Below, piece by piece: positions 4,994 to 12,191 of a stretch of 13,248 bases of DNA. A program made the position numbers and the translations under genes. Source of the DNA: an uncultured Streptococcus sp. (GTDB lineage: Bacteria > Bacillota > Bacilli > Lactobacillales > Streptococcaceae). Each line of letters begins with the position of its first letter. The stretch's first letter is position 1. The notes beneath the pieces are model-generated. The model did no database searches. It was given only the letters and a program-made list of their open reading frames with translations, and had not been told where the DNA came from. The stretch spans positions 1 through 13,248 of the forward strand of contig NZ_CALIIB010000130.1 of the NCBI RefSeq assembly GCF_938020365.1, written 5' to 3'.

Positions 4994-6304
4994 TTAGTCA
5001 ACAAATTCAAACTCAAAACTGCCGATACGCACCAAATCTCCGTCCTTGGCACCACGCGCACGAAGCGCCTCGTCAACGCCCATACCACGCAACTGACGGG
5101 AGAATTTCATGATGGACTCATCACGGTCAAAATTGGTCATTGTAAAGAGTTTTTCTAGTTTATCACCTGAAAGCACCCATGTAGCATCATCATCACGGGA
5201 GATTTCGAAGGCTGGCGTTTCTTCATCAAAGCCATAATAAGCCTCGTCTTCCATATCGGATTCTTCATAAAGCAGAAACTCAGGTGTCTTATCCAGTAGC
5301 TCAGCTGTCGCATCCAAGAGCGTAGCAAGCCCCTGCTTGGTCAGACTAGAAATAGGAAAAATCTGCGGCAACTCTTCAAATTCGTCATAATTGGCAGCCA
5401 GTTTTTTCTTGAATTCTTTCAAGTTTTCTGCGCTATCAGGCATATCCATCTTATTGGCTACAATAATCTGTGGCCGTTCCATCAAGCGCAAATTATAGGA
5501 TTCCAACTCCTTATTGATCGCAAGGTAATCCTCATAAGGATCGCGTCCCTCACTGGCAGACATATCAATAACGTGCAAAATGACCCGTGTCCGCTCGATA
5601 TGACGAAGAAACTGGGTACCTAGGCCCACTCCCTGACTGGCTCCTTCGATCAAACCTGGCAGATCGGCTACAGCAAAAGATTCCCCAGACTGAGTACGAA
5701 CCATACCCAGATTAGGAACAATCGTGGTAAAGTGATAGGCTCCAATTTTGGGTTTGGCTGATGTAATCACACTCAGAAGGGTTGACTTACCAACTGAAGG
5801 AAAACCAACCAAACCAACATCAGCCAGCACTTTTAGCTCCAGCAGCAATTCTCTTTCCTGACCGGGCTCCCCATTTTCAGAAATTTCCGGAGCTGGATTT
5901 TTAGGTGTAGCAAAGCGAATATTGCCACGACCGCCACGACCGCCATGCGCTACGACGAAACGTTGACCGTGCTCAATCAAATCCGTAATGACCTTGCCAG
6001 TTTCAGCATCACACACAGTCGTCCCCTGTGGTACACGGACAATCAAATCCTCCGCTCCTCGACCATGCATTCCCTTAGTCATTCCTTTTTCACCTGATTG
6101 AGCCTTGAAATGACGGTTGTAACGGAAATCCATCAAGGTACGCAGTCCTTCGTCCACGACAAAAATCACATCGCCGCCACGACCTCCATCGCCGCCCCAA
6201 GGTCCGCCATTGGGTACATATTTCTCTCGGCGAAAGGCTACCATGCCATCGCCGCCCTTGCCAGCCTTGACCTGAATCTTGGCTGTATCTAAAAACATAC
6301 TCAT
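4994..6304 (-). CDS. obgE: GTPase ObgE/CgtA
   Basis: A 436-aa Obg GTPase involved in late 50S ribosome assembly and stress (ppGpp) control. The N-terminal glycine-rich Obg fold (about 1-158) includes FRREKYVPNGGPWGGDGGRG and GGRGGRGN. The G domain has G1 GFPSVGKST (167-175), G3 DLPG (214-217), G4 NKMD (284-287) and G5 near SSL (319-321). The C-terminal OCT domain (about 360-436) ends FEFEFVD. Length and order are normal. The ATG at 6302-6304 matches the MSMFLD start known in streptococci, but the Shine-Dalgarno sequence is weak (no GGAGG, only GCGAG-like bases). A terminator-like hairpin lies only 27 bases upstream, and no clear promoter lies between them. The 51-aa gene follows in the same unit. 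Confidence 0.97.
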   Translation of the reverse strand: MSMFLDTAKIQVKAGKGGDGMVAFRREKYVPNGGPWGGDGGRGGDVIFVVDEGLRTLMDFRYNRHFKAQSGEKGMTKGMHGRGAEDLIVRVPQGTTVCDAETGKVITDLIEHGQRFVVAHGGRGGRGNIRFATPKNPAPEISENGEPGQERELLLELKVLADVGLVGFPSVGKSTLLSVITSAKPKIGAYHFTTIVPNLGMVRTQSGESFAVADLPGLIEGASQGVGLGTQFLRHIERTRVILHVIDMSASEGRDPYEDYLAINKELESYNLRLMERPQIIVANKMDMPDSAENLKEFKKKLAANYDEFEELPQIFPISSLTKQGLATLLDATAELLDKTPEFLLYEESDMEDEAYYGFDEETPAFEISRDDDATWVLSGDKLEKLFTMTNFDRDESIMKFSRQLRGMGVDEALRARGAKDGDLVRIGSFEFEFVD

Positions 6305-6330
6305 ATAAATTCTCGCTTCTTTTTTACTCT

Positions 6331-6352
6331 AAAAAAACGCCTTGCAGCGTTT
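6331..6352 (-). terminator. Hairpin with T run between the DUF4044-like gene and obgE
   Basis: Minus-strand AAACGC (6352-6347), loop TGCAAG, GCGTTT (6340-6335), followed by a T run to 6331. It can end the DUF4044-like transcript. Because obgE starts 27 bases further on and shows no obvious promoter of its own, it may instead act as a partial terminator or attenuator for obgE. Confidence 0.75.
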
Positions 6353-6356
6353 AGGA

Positions 6357-6485
6357 TTAGAAGATTACGCCGATAGCTTGTGCAAAAATTGCACCAATGG
6401 TTACAAGTAACATGATTACCACGACCAGCATTGTCAATTTTTCAAATCCAGTTTTTTTACGTTGTCCGTTATCTCCAAAAGCCAC
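6357..6485 (-). CDS. Small membrane protein, DUF4044-like
   Basis: A 42-aa protein beginning (M)AFGDNGQRKKTGFEKLTML and followed by one hydrophobic segment (about residues 18-42). The short polar, basic N-terminus and single membrane helix match the DUF4044 family of Lactobacillales, as I recall it. Its function is unknown. The start is GTG (6483-6485) with GAGG at 6493-6496 at good spacing. A textbook promoter lies just upstream and a hairpin terminator just after the stop. The expected topology is N-terminus inside with one transmembrane helix. It is transcribed toward obgE and probably supplies some read-through into it. Confidence 0.85.
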   Translation of the reverse strand: MAFGDNGQRKKTGFEKLTMLVVVIMLLVTIGAIFAQAIGVIF

Positions 6486-6517
6486 TTTATTACCTCAATT
6501 CCTAGATTACTCCCTAT

Positions 6518-6546
6518 ATTTTAACACGATTAGCATACTTTTTCAA
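6518..6546 (-). promoter_or_regulatory. Promoter of the DUF4044-like gene
   Basis: Minus-strand -35 TTGAAA (6541-6546), 17-bp spacer, -10 TAAAAT (6518-6523) with an extended TG. This is one of the best promoters in the window. If the downstream hairpin leaks, it is also the likeliest source of obgE mRNA. Confidence 0.82.
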
Positions 6547-6624
6547 ATATTTACGAGATGAAAAAGAAAAAGAGAGGTTTTACTCCATTAGCCAAAGAAT
6601 TCTAAAGGATATTTATGGAAATAA

Positions 6625-6675
6625 TTTAAAAAGATTGAAGAACTCACTCCAAATAGGAGGCTTCTCCAATCTTTT
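6625..6675 (-). terminator. Terminator of the cdaA-cdaR-glmM operon
   Basis: Minus-strand AAAAGATTG (6675-6667) pairs with CAATCTTTT (6637-6629). AGAA/TTCT and CTCC/GGAG extend the stem inward. The T tract forms its 3' side. It starts six bases after the glmM stop codon. The remaining bases up to 6546 hold nothing I recognise. Confidence 0.85.
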
Positions 6676-6680
6676 GACTT

Positions 6681-8033
6681 TTATTCGATACCAATTTCAG
6701 CACGGACTACATCCGCAATCGTGTCCACATAATAGTCCACTTCTTCGTGAGTTGGAGCCTCCGCCATGACACGCAGAAGCGGTTCTGTCCCACTTGGGCG
6801 GACAAGGATACGGCCGTTTCCTGCCATTTCAATTTCCATTTTTTCAATAATGTCTCTGATAGCCGGTACTTCCATTGCCTTATCTTTCATAGCATTTTCG
6901 ACACGGATATTGACCAATTTTTGTGGGTAAATGGTCACTTCTGCCGCAAGTTCAGACAAGCTCTTGCCAGTTTCTTTCATCACTTTGGTTAATTGCACCG
7001 CTGACAATTGACCATCACCAGTGGTATTATAATCCATGATAATGACATGTCCAGATTGCTCACCACCTAGATTATAACCGTTCTTGCGCATTTCTTCTAC
7101 CACATAGCGGTCGCCGACAGCAGTCACTACTTTATTGATGCCTTCGCGCTCCAAGGCTTTGTGGAAACCAAGGTTGGACATAACGGTGGTCACAATTGTA
7201 TTTTGAGCTAATTGACCTTTTTCAGACAGATACTTGCCGATGATGTACATAATCTTGTCACCATCTACAATATCGCCATTTTCATCAACGGCAATCAAAC
7301 GGTCACTATCGCCATCAAAAGCGAGACCAATTGCCGCACCTGACTCACGGACTGTTTCTTGTAAGCCTTCTGGATGAGTAGAGCCTACATTTAAGTTAAT
7401 GTTGAGGCCATCTGGATTTTCTCCGATAACGGTCAGCTGGGCACCCAAATCAGCAAAAATTTGACGGGCACTAGTTGAAGCAGCGCCATTTGCCGTATCA
7501 AGGGCAACGTGCATTCCTTCAAGATCTAAACCTGTTGAAACAAGATATTGTTGGTACTTACGCAGGCCTTCTGGATAATCCATGACTTTCCCTAAGCCTT
7601 CAGCACTTGGGCGAGGAAGGGTATCTTCTGCTGCGTCCAGCAAAGCTTCGATTTCAAGTTCGCGCTCATCGTCCAGTTTATAACCATCGCCACCAAAGAA
7701 TTTGATGCCGTTATCGAGAGCAGGATTGTGGCTAGCTGAAATCATGACACCCGCGCTAGCTTTTTCGGATTTAACCAAGTAAGCAACACCTGGAGTAGCA
7801 ATCACACCAAGTTTGTAGACGTGAATCCCCACAGAAAGCAGACCTGCAATCAAGGCACTCTCCAGCATTTCTCCCGAAATACGTGTATCACGGCCAACAA
7901 ACACTCGAGGAACTTCACTTTCGTGTTGGCTCAGAACATACCCACCAAAACGGCCCAGTTTAAAGGCCAATTCCGGCGTCAATTCCACATTGGCTTCTCC
8001 ACGAACACCATCGGTTCCAAAATATTTACCCAT
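6681..8033 (-). CDS. glmM: Phosphoglucosamine mutase GlmM
   Basis: A 450-aa enzyme that interconverts glucosamine-6-phosphate and glucosamine-1-phosphate, the step before UDP-GlcNAc and so all peptidoglycan. Domain marks in order: MGKYFGTDGVRG at the N-terminus, the phosphoserine loop ISASHNP with S101, the metal loop D240-G-D-S-D244-R, the sugar loop GGEQSGH (323-329), and the phosphate loop RPSGTEP (412-418). All are intact. The ATG at 8031-8033 has AAAGGA upstream. It is the last gene of cdaA-cdaR-glmM, 29 bases after cdaR. In this conserved Firmicutes operon GlmM also binds CdaA and restrains its c-di-AMP synthesis, linking wall precursor supply to the second messenger. Confidence 0.98.
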   Translation of the reverse strand: MGKYFGTDGVRGEANVELTPELAFKLGRFGGYVLSQHESEVPRVFVGRDTRISGEMLESALIAGLLSVGIHVYKLGVIATPGVAYLVKSEKASAGVMISASHNPALDNGIKFFGGDGYKLDDERELEIEALLDAAEDTLPRPSAEGLGKVMDYPEGLRKYQQYLVSTGLDLEGMHVALDTANGAASTSARQIFADLGAQLTVIGENPDGLNINLNVGSTHPEGLQETVRESGAAIGLAFDGDSDRLIAVDENGDIVDGDKIMYIIGKYLSEKGQLAQNTIVTTVMSNLGFHKALEREGINKVVTAVGDRYVVEEMRKNGYNLGGEQSGHVIIMDYNTTGDGQLSAVQLTKVMKETGKSLSELAAEVTIYPQKLVNIRVENAMKDKAMEVPAIRDIIEKMEIEMAGNGRILVRPSGTEPLLRVMAEAPTHEEVDYYVDTIADVVRAEIGIE

Positions 8034-8062
8034 TCTTAAAATTTTCCTTTCAAATCTTGCAT

Positions 8063-8812
8063 TTATTTACTAGATGAACTCGAACTTGAGCTCGATTTGG
8101 AGCTTGACGAATTCGAATGCGTGGTTTTGGTCGTAACTTTCATCGTTGTTTCAAACGGTGTCACAACACTTGGCAAAACATTCCCATTGGCATCCATGGC
8201 CTGCAAGGAGGCTGCCCCACTATAATTTCCTGAAATAGTGACATTGCTTGGTAAAACTGCTGCGACATGATTAACTTTTTCCAAAGTTTCTTCATCGCTT
8301 GTCACTGTAACTTCTTCGTGCTCCAAGCTCACATTTGTGATAGAGATATCTTCTGCAACTTGACTGCCTGTGATGAGATACTTCACTGGCACTTTCTTGC
8401 TTGCTTTCTTACCTATCTTGACTGAAATTTTTTGCGGATTGACCGTAGCAGACAGGCCGCTAGGTAGATTTTCGACTTTCAGCTGCACTTCGACTGTTCC
8501 TTCTGATGCATTGGATAAATCCGCTACCACATGGAACTTCCGTGTACTTTCCTGCATTTCGCTACTTAAAGCCACTCTATTAGAACCCGTCAAAACAACG
8601 CTAGCTTCGGAAGTGAAGCCACTAATGAAGTACCGTTCACTATCATACTTGATATCAATCGGGACATTAGAAATCGTATTGCTGTAAGTTTCCGAGGTCA
8701 CTTGGCGAATGCTGATACTATTTTGAAAACTACTAGACGTCGCATAAATAAACAAAACCAAAGCAAAAAATAAGGAGGAGATAATATAGAGAATTTTTTT
8801 ACTTTGTTTCAT
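8063..8812 (-). CDS. cdaR: CdaA regulator CdaR (YbbR-domain protein)
   Basis: A 249-aa protein with an N-terminal membrane anchor (about 7-24) and an extracytoplasmic part containing two YbbR-like repeats (about 45-135 and 140-228). CdaR proteins bind the membrane diadenylate cyclase CdaA and tune its output. Some relatives have three or four YbbR domains, so this one is short. The C-terminus is a low-complexity tail of serines with a few lysines (232-249) encoded by mixed serine codons. The ATG at 8810-8812 overlaps the cdaA coding end by 14 bases and has AGGAGG upstream, which indicates translational coupling. The repeat boundaries are estimates from the sequence pattern. Confidence 0.93.
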   Translation of the reverse strand: MKQSKKILYIISSLFFALVLFIYATSSSFQNSISIRQVTSETYSNTISNVPIDIKYDSERYFISGFTSEASVVLTGSNRVALSSEMQESTRKFHVVADLSNASEGTVEVQLKVENLPSGLSATVNPQKISVKIGKKASKKVPVKYLITGSQVAEDISITNVSLEHEEVTVTSDEETLEKVNHVAAVLPSNVTISGNYSGAASLQAMDANGNVLPSVVTPFETTMKVTTKTTHSNSSSSKSSSSSSSSSK

Positions 8813-9656
8813 TCTTCCATCCTCCTAGGATACGATTCTTTAGGCTCAATTTTTCATGCTTGTCTGATAAGAGGACTTCCCGCAGTTGTGATTCAAACTC
8901 GCTCAAACTCAAGTCATGCTTGAAGACTCCATTATGTGTCGTAGAGATACCGCCTGTCTCCTCAGACACGACAAAAGTAAAGGCATCTGAAACTTCCGAA
9001 AGGCCAATCGCAGCCCGGTGCCGAGTCCCAAATTCCTTGGAAATACCTGTGCTTTCTGTAAGCGGCAAATAGGCACAAGAGGCAGCGATCTTATTATCTT
9101 TGATAATAACTGCCCCATCATGCAGAGGCGTATTAGGAATGAAAATATTGATCAACAGTTCCCCAGAGATATCCGCATCCAGTGGGATTCCCGTTGCAAT
9201 GTATTCCTGCAACGTTCGAGCGCCCTGAATAGCCACCAAGGCACCGATCTTACGCGGACTCATGTAAGCTACTGCCTTAACAAAGGCTTGAATCAATTTC
9301 TCTTCACTGCTGACTGGCGTGGCTGAAAAAATCTCAGTTGCTCTACCCAGCTTTTCAAGACCAGTCCGAATCTCAGGCGAGAAAATCACCACCGCCGCAA
9401 TAACACCGTAGGTAATAACCTGATTGATCAACCATGAAATGGTCGTCAAACCAATGATATTCGCTAAAAACTGTGCCAAGATAAAGAAGAGCACTCCCCG
9501 AACCAGAATCATAATTTTGGTTCCGGCAATTGCTTTAGTAAAATGATATAAAATCCATGTAACCAGAGCAATATCAATAATGTTGATTAAAATATTCCAA
9601 GGATTACTGAATACATTAGCCCAGTATTGGAGATTGGTTAATTGTTGAAAGTTCAT
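8799..9656 (-). CDS. cdaA: Diadenylate cyclase CdaA (c-di-AMP synthase)
   Basis: A 285-aa membrane cyclase that joins two ATP into c-di-AMP, controlling potassium, osmotic and wall balance. Three membrane segments (about 21-40, 48-66 and 72-92) precede the cytoplasmic DAC domain. That domain has the catalytic D180-G181-A182 (LHDGAVI) and G210-T-R-H-R214 (GTRHRAAIGLSE). The start is the ATG at 9654-9656, giving the MNFQQL N-terminus seen in streptococci, with GGGAGGG upstream. An in-frame ATG 15 codons earlier falls inside the -10 box, so it cannot be used from this promoter. It heads the cdaA-cdaR-glmM operon and is divergent from murT. Confidence 0.97.
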   Translation of the reverse strand: MNFQQLTNLQYWANVFSNPWNILINIIDIALVTWILYHFTKAIAGTKIMILVRGVLFFILAQFLANIIGLTTISWLINQVITYGVIAAVVIFSPEIRTGLEKLGRATEIFSATPVSSEEKLIQAFVKAVAYMSPRKIGALVAIQGARTLQEYIATGIPLDADISGELLINIFIPNTPLHDGAVIIKDNKIAASCAYLPLTESTGISKEFGTRHRAAIGLSEVSDAFTFVVSEETGGISTTHNGVFKHDLSLSEFESQLREVLLSDKHEKLSLKNRILGGWKNETK

Positions 9657-9699
9657 TGCATAGTGGCCCTCCCAAGTCAAAAACAAACAGTTCTCAACC

Positions 9700-9708
9700 A
9701 TTATATCA
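9700..9708 (-). promoter_or_regulatory. Extended -10 promoter of cdaA-cdaR-glmM
   Basis: Minus-strand TGATATAAT (9700-9708) is a full extended -10. The -35 region is poor. The predicted start near 9693 gives a leader of about 37 nt containing the GGGAGGG site. Confidence 0.75.
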
Positions 9709-9748
9709 CTTTTAAGGATATTTTTCTGTAACCTTCTTTACTTTTTTA

Positions 9749-9757
9749 TGATAAAAT
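9749..9757 (+). promoter_or_regulatory. Extended -10 promoter of murT-gatD
   Basis: TGATAAAAT (9749-9757) is an extended -10 with a 5/6 hexamer. It ends only seven bases before the murT ATG, so the transcript should begin at or next to the start codon. No clear -35 is seen. It is divergent from the cdaA promoter, with about 40 bases between the elements. Confidence 0.65.
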
Positions 9758-9764
9758 ATTTCTT

Positions 9765-11108
9765 ATGAAGATAAATACAGCATTGGGCCTCCTAGCAGGC
9801 AAGTCTTCCCACTTTGTTCTCAGCAAAATGGGACGCGGATCGACTCTGCCAGGGAAAGTTGCCCTCACATTTGATAAAAATATTTTGCAAAACTTGGCCA
9901 AGAACTACGAAGTTGTGGTTATTACTGGAACCAACGGAAAAACTCTGACTACAGCTTTGACAGTGGGCATTCTCAAGGAAGCTTTCGGAGAAGTGGTGAC
10001 CAATCCTAGCGGTGCCAATATGATTACGGGAATTACCACGACCTTCCTGACAGCTAAAAAAGGCAAATCTGGCAAACATATCGCTGTGCTGGAAATCGAT
10101 GAAGCCAGTCTATCTCGGATTTGTGACTATATCAAGCCTAGCCTCTTCGTCTTTACCAACATTTTCCGTGACCAGATGGACCGCTATGGTGAGATCTACA
10201 CAACTTACCAGATGATTCTGGATGCTGCAGCTAAAGTGCCTGAAGCGACTGTACTGATGAATGGCGACAGCCCCCTCTTTAACTCGGTCAGCCTGAAGAA
10301 TTCTGTCCGCTACTATGGTTTTGACACGGAGAAAAGCCAGGCTAAGCTGGCGCACTATAATACCGAGGGTGTCCTCTGTCCTAAGTGCGAGCATATCCTC
10401 AAGTACGAGCTCAATACTTATGCAAATCTCGGAGCTTACATCTGTGAGGACTGTGGCTTCAAGCGCCCTAAGCTAGACTACAGTCTGACCGCTCTCAAAG
10501 CACTTGAGCATAATCGCTCTGCCTTTACCATTGATGGTCAAGACTATCAGATTAATATCGGTGGTCTCTACAATATCTACAATGCCTTGGCCGCTGTGTC
10601 AGTTGCTCAGTTCTTCGGAGTTGAACCGGCTACTATCAAGGCTGGCTTTGACAAGAGCCGGGCTGTCTTTGGCCGTCAGGAAACTTTCAAAATCGGCGAT
10701 AAGGAATGTACCTTGGTCTTGATCAAAAATCCGGTCGGAGCCACCCAAGCCTTGGAAATGATTGAGCTGGCACCTTTTGATTTTAGCCTCTCTGTCCTGC
10801 TCAATGCCAACTATGCGGACGGTATTGATACTAGCTGGATCTGGGATGCTGATTTTGAGAAGATTCTAGAAATGAATATTCCTCAGGTCATTGCAGGCGG
10901 TGTGCGCCACTCAGAGATTGCACGTCGACTACGCGTGACGGGCTATCCAGCAGATCAGATTACCGAAGTCAAAGATTTGGAAGCAGTCTTTAAGTTGATT
11001 GAGGAGCAAGAAACCAAACACGCCTATATCCTAGCTACTTATACCGCCATGCTGGAATTCCGTGAATTGCTAGCAGAACGACAAGTAATCAGAAAGGAGA
11101 TGAACTAA
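9765..11108 (+). CDS. murT: Lipid II isoglutaminyl synthase, Mur ligase subunit MurT
   Basis: A 447-aa Mur-ligase-like subunit that, with GatD, amidates the alpha-carboxyl of D-Glu in lipid II, making D-isoglutamine in the peptidoglycan stem. The ATP loop is TGTNGKT (54-60). A four-cysteine zinc ribbon typical of MurT is present (C205, C208, C227, C230). The C-terminal DUF1727 part contains DGIDTSWIWD (352-361), which holds the aspartate thought to complete the GatD active site. The N-terminus aligns with the streptococcal protein I remember, so the start is probably correct. Yet no Shine-Dalgarno sequence precedes it, and the -10 box is seven bases away, suggesting a leaderless message. The stop overlaps the gatD start (TAATG). 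Confidence 0.96.
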   Translation: MKINTALGLLAGKSSHFVLSKMGRGSTLPGKVALTFDKNILQNLAKNYEVVVITGTNGKTLTTALTVGILKEAFGEVVTNPSGANMITGITTTFLTAKKGKSGKHIAVLEIDEASLSRICDYIKPSLFVFTNIFRDQMDRYGEIYTTYQMILDAAAKVPEATVLMNGDSPLFNSVSLKNSVRYYGFDTEKSQAKLAHYNTEGVLCPKCEHILKYELNTYANLGAYICEDCGFKRPKLDYSLTALKALEHNRSAFTIDGQDYQINIGGLYNIYNALAAVSVAQFFGVEPATIKAGFDKSRAVFGRQETFKIGDKECTLVLIKNPVGATQALEMIELAPFDFSLSVLLNANYADGIDTSWIWDADFEKILEMNIPQVIAGGVRHSEIARRLRVTGYPADQITEVKDLEAVFKLIEEQETKHAYILATYTAMLEFRELLAERQVIRKEMN

Positions 11109-11893
11109 TGGTTTATAGATCCCTCGTTTCTCCTGAAAACCAGGATTATAACTATGACTTAAAAATCGCTCATCTCTACGGCGACCTTATGAACACCTAT
11201 GGCGACAATGGCAATGTCCTCATGCTCAAGTATGTAGCTGAAAAGCTAGGCGCTAGGGTTGAGGTTGATATCGTTTCTTTAGAAGATGACTTTGATAAGG
11301 ATAGCTACGACATCGTCTTCTTTGGCGGAGGTCAAGACTATGAGCAAACGATCGTGGCTCGTGACCTGCCAGCTAAAAAGGAAGCTTTGGAAAATTTCAT
11401 CAATGACAACGGCGTTGTGCTCGCTATCTGCGGCGGTTTTCAACTTCTAGGCCAATACTATATCGAAGCGTCTGGACGTCGAATCGAAGGACTGGGCATC
11501 ATGGGACACTACACTCTCAACCAAGTCAAGAATCGCTATATTGGTGACATTAAGATTCATAACGAAGAATTTAACGAGACCTACTATGGTTTTGAAAACC
11601 ACCAAGGCCGGACCTTTCTCTCTGACGATGAAAAACCGCTAGGCAAGGTCGTCTATGGAAATGGAAATAACCAAGAAGACGGCAATGAAGGCGTTCATTA
11701 TAAAAATGTCTTCGGCTCCTACTTCCATGGCCCTATCTTGTCCCGCAATGCGAATCTGGCCTACCGTCTCGTGACTACTGCTCTGAAAAACAAGTATGGC
11801 TCTAACATTGAATTAGCAGCTTATGAAGATATCCTAGCTCAAGAAACTCAAGAAGAATATGGCGATATCAAGAGCAAGGCTGAATTTGAATAA
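11108..11893 (+). CDS. gatD: Lipid II isoglutaminyl synthase, glutamine amidotransferase subunit GatD
   Basis: A 261-aa class I (CobB/CobQ-like) glutaminase that releases ammonia from glutamine for MurT. The nucleophile is C108 in AICGGFQLLG, and the catalytic histidine is H207 in SYFHGP. The third triad residue is supplied by MurT. HLYGDLMNTYGDNGN near the N-terminus is the usual GatD opening. The ATG shares its A with the murT TAA stop, and AAAGGAG (11093-11099) lies within the end of murT, so the two subunits are co-translated in step. In pneumococcus this amidation is essential and supports cross-linking and beta-lactam resistance (family knowledge). Confidence 0.96.
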   Translation: MVYRSLVSPENQDYNYDLKIAHLYGDLMNTYGDNGNVLMLKYVAEKLGARVEVDIVSLEDDFDKDSYDIVFFGGGQDYEQTIVARDLPAKKEALENFINDNGVVLAICGGFQLLGQYYIEASGRRIEGLGIMGHYTLNQVKNRYIGDIKIHNEEFNETYYGFENHQGRTFLSDDEKPLGKVVYGNGNNQEDGNEGVHYKNVFGSYFHGPILSRNANLAYRLVTTALKNKYGSNIELAAYEDILAQETQEEYGDIKSKAEFE

Positions 11894-11907
11894 TTAGGAG
11901 AATCATT

Positions 11908-12165
11908 ATGAAAGAAAAATTACACTATATCCTGCTATTGATTACCATCCTATTGGTTGCCAGCATTTCCTTGGCAAATATGCAGAGCGTCAATGTTAGC
12001 TTTATCCTCTTCAGTTTTAAACTTCCCTTAATCATTTTGATTTTGGTCTCTGTCCTCCTAGGCTCTATTACAACCTTTCTCATCAGCATGTCTAAAAACT
12101 TCTCGCTGAAAAAAGAGCTTAAGAAAACCAAAGAAAGTCTTAAAACATCTCAAAAAGAAAACTAG
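11908..12165 (+). CDS. LapA-domain (DUF1049-like) membrane protein
   Basis: An 85-aa protein with two hydrophobic segments (about 7-25 and 38-60) and a basic, coiled-coil-like tail (63-85, rich in K and E). This is the layout of the LapA/DUF1049 family. A conserved NxxxVxxxF-like stretch between the helices (residues 24-36, NMQSVNVSFILFS) fits that family. TAGGAGA at 11895-11901 precedes the ATG, 14 bases after gatD, so it is the third gene of the murT-gatD unit. In Gram-negative bacteria LapA works with LapB in lipopolysaccharide control. That role cannot apply here, and its function in streptococci is unknown. The stop codon is part of the terminator stem. Confidence 0.88.
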   Translation: MKEKLHYILLLITILLVASISLANMQSVNVSFILFSFKLPLIILILVSVLLGSITTFLISMSKNFSLKKELKKTKESLKTSQKEN

Positions 12166-12190
12166 GTTGGAATTTCCAGCCTAGTTTTTT
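12158..12190. terminator. Bidirectional terminator between the murT unit and the signal-peptidase-like gene
   Basis: A near-perfect stem runs from AAAACTAGGTTGGA (12158-12171) to TCCAGCCTAGTTTT (12175-12188), with an ATT loop and one G-T pair. T runs flank it on the plus side, and A runs provide T on the minus side. It serves both converging units. The stop codon of the LapA-like gene lies inside the left arm. Confidence 0.93.
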
Positions 12191-12191
12191 G

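Noticed and set aside
6558..6605. A 15-codon plus-strand peptide beginning MKKKKRG
   Set aside because: There is no ribosome binding site or promoter facing that way, and it is too short to distinguish from chance in A-rich DNA.
9018..9326. Open frame antisense to cdaA, and similar frames opposite glmM, murT and obgE
   Set aside because: These are shadows of conserved coding sequence without ribosome binding sites or promoters.
9657..9701. Earlier start for CdaA
   Set aside because: The ATG overlaps the -10 box, and the extension is not found in the streptococcal CdaA sequences I remember.
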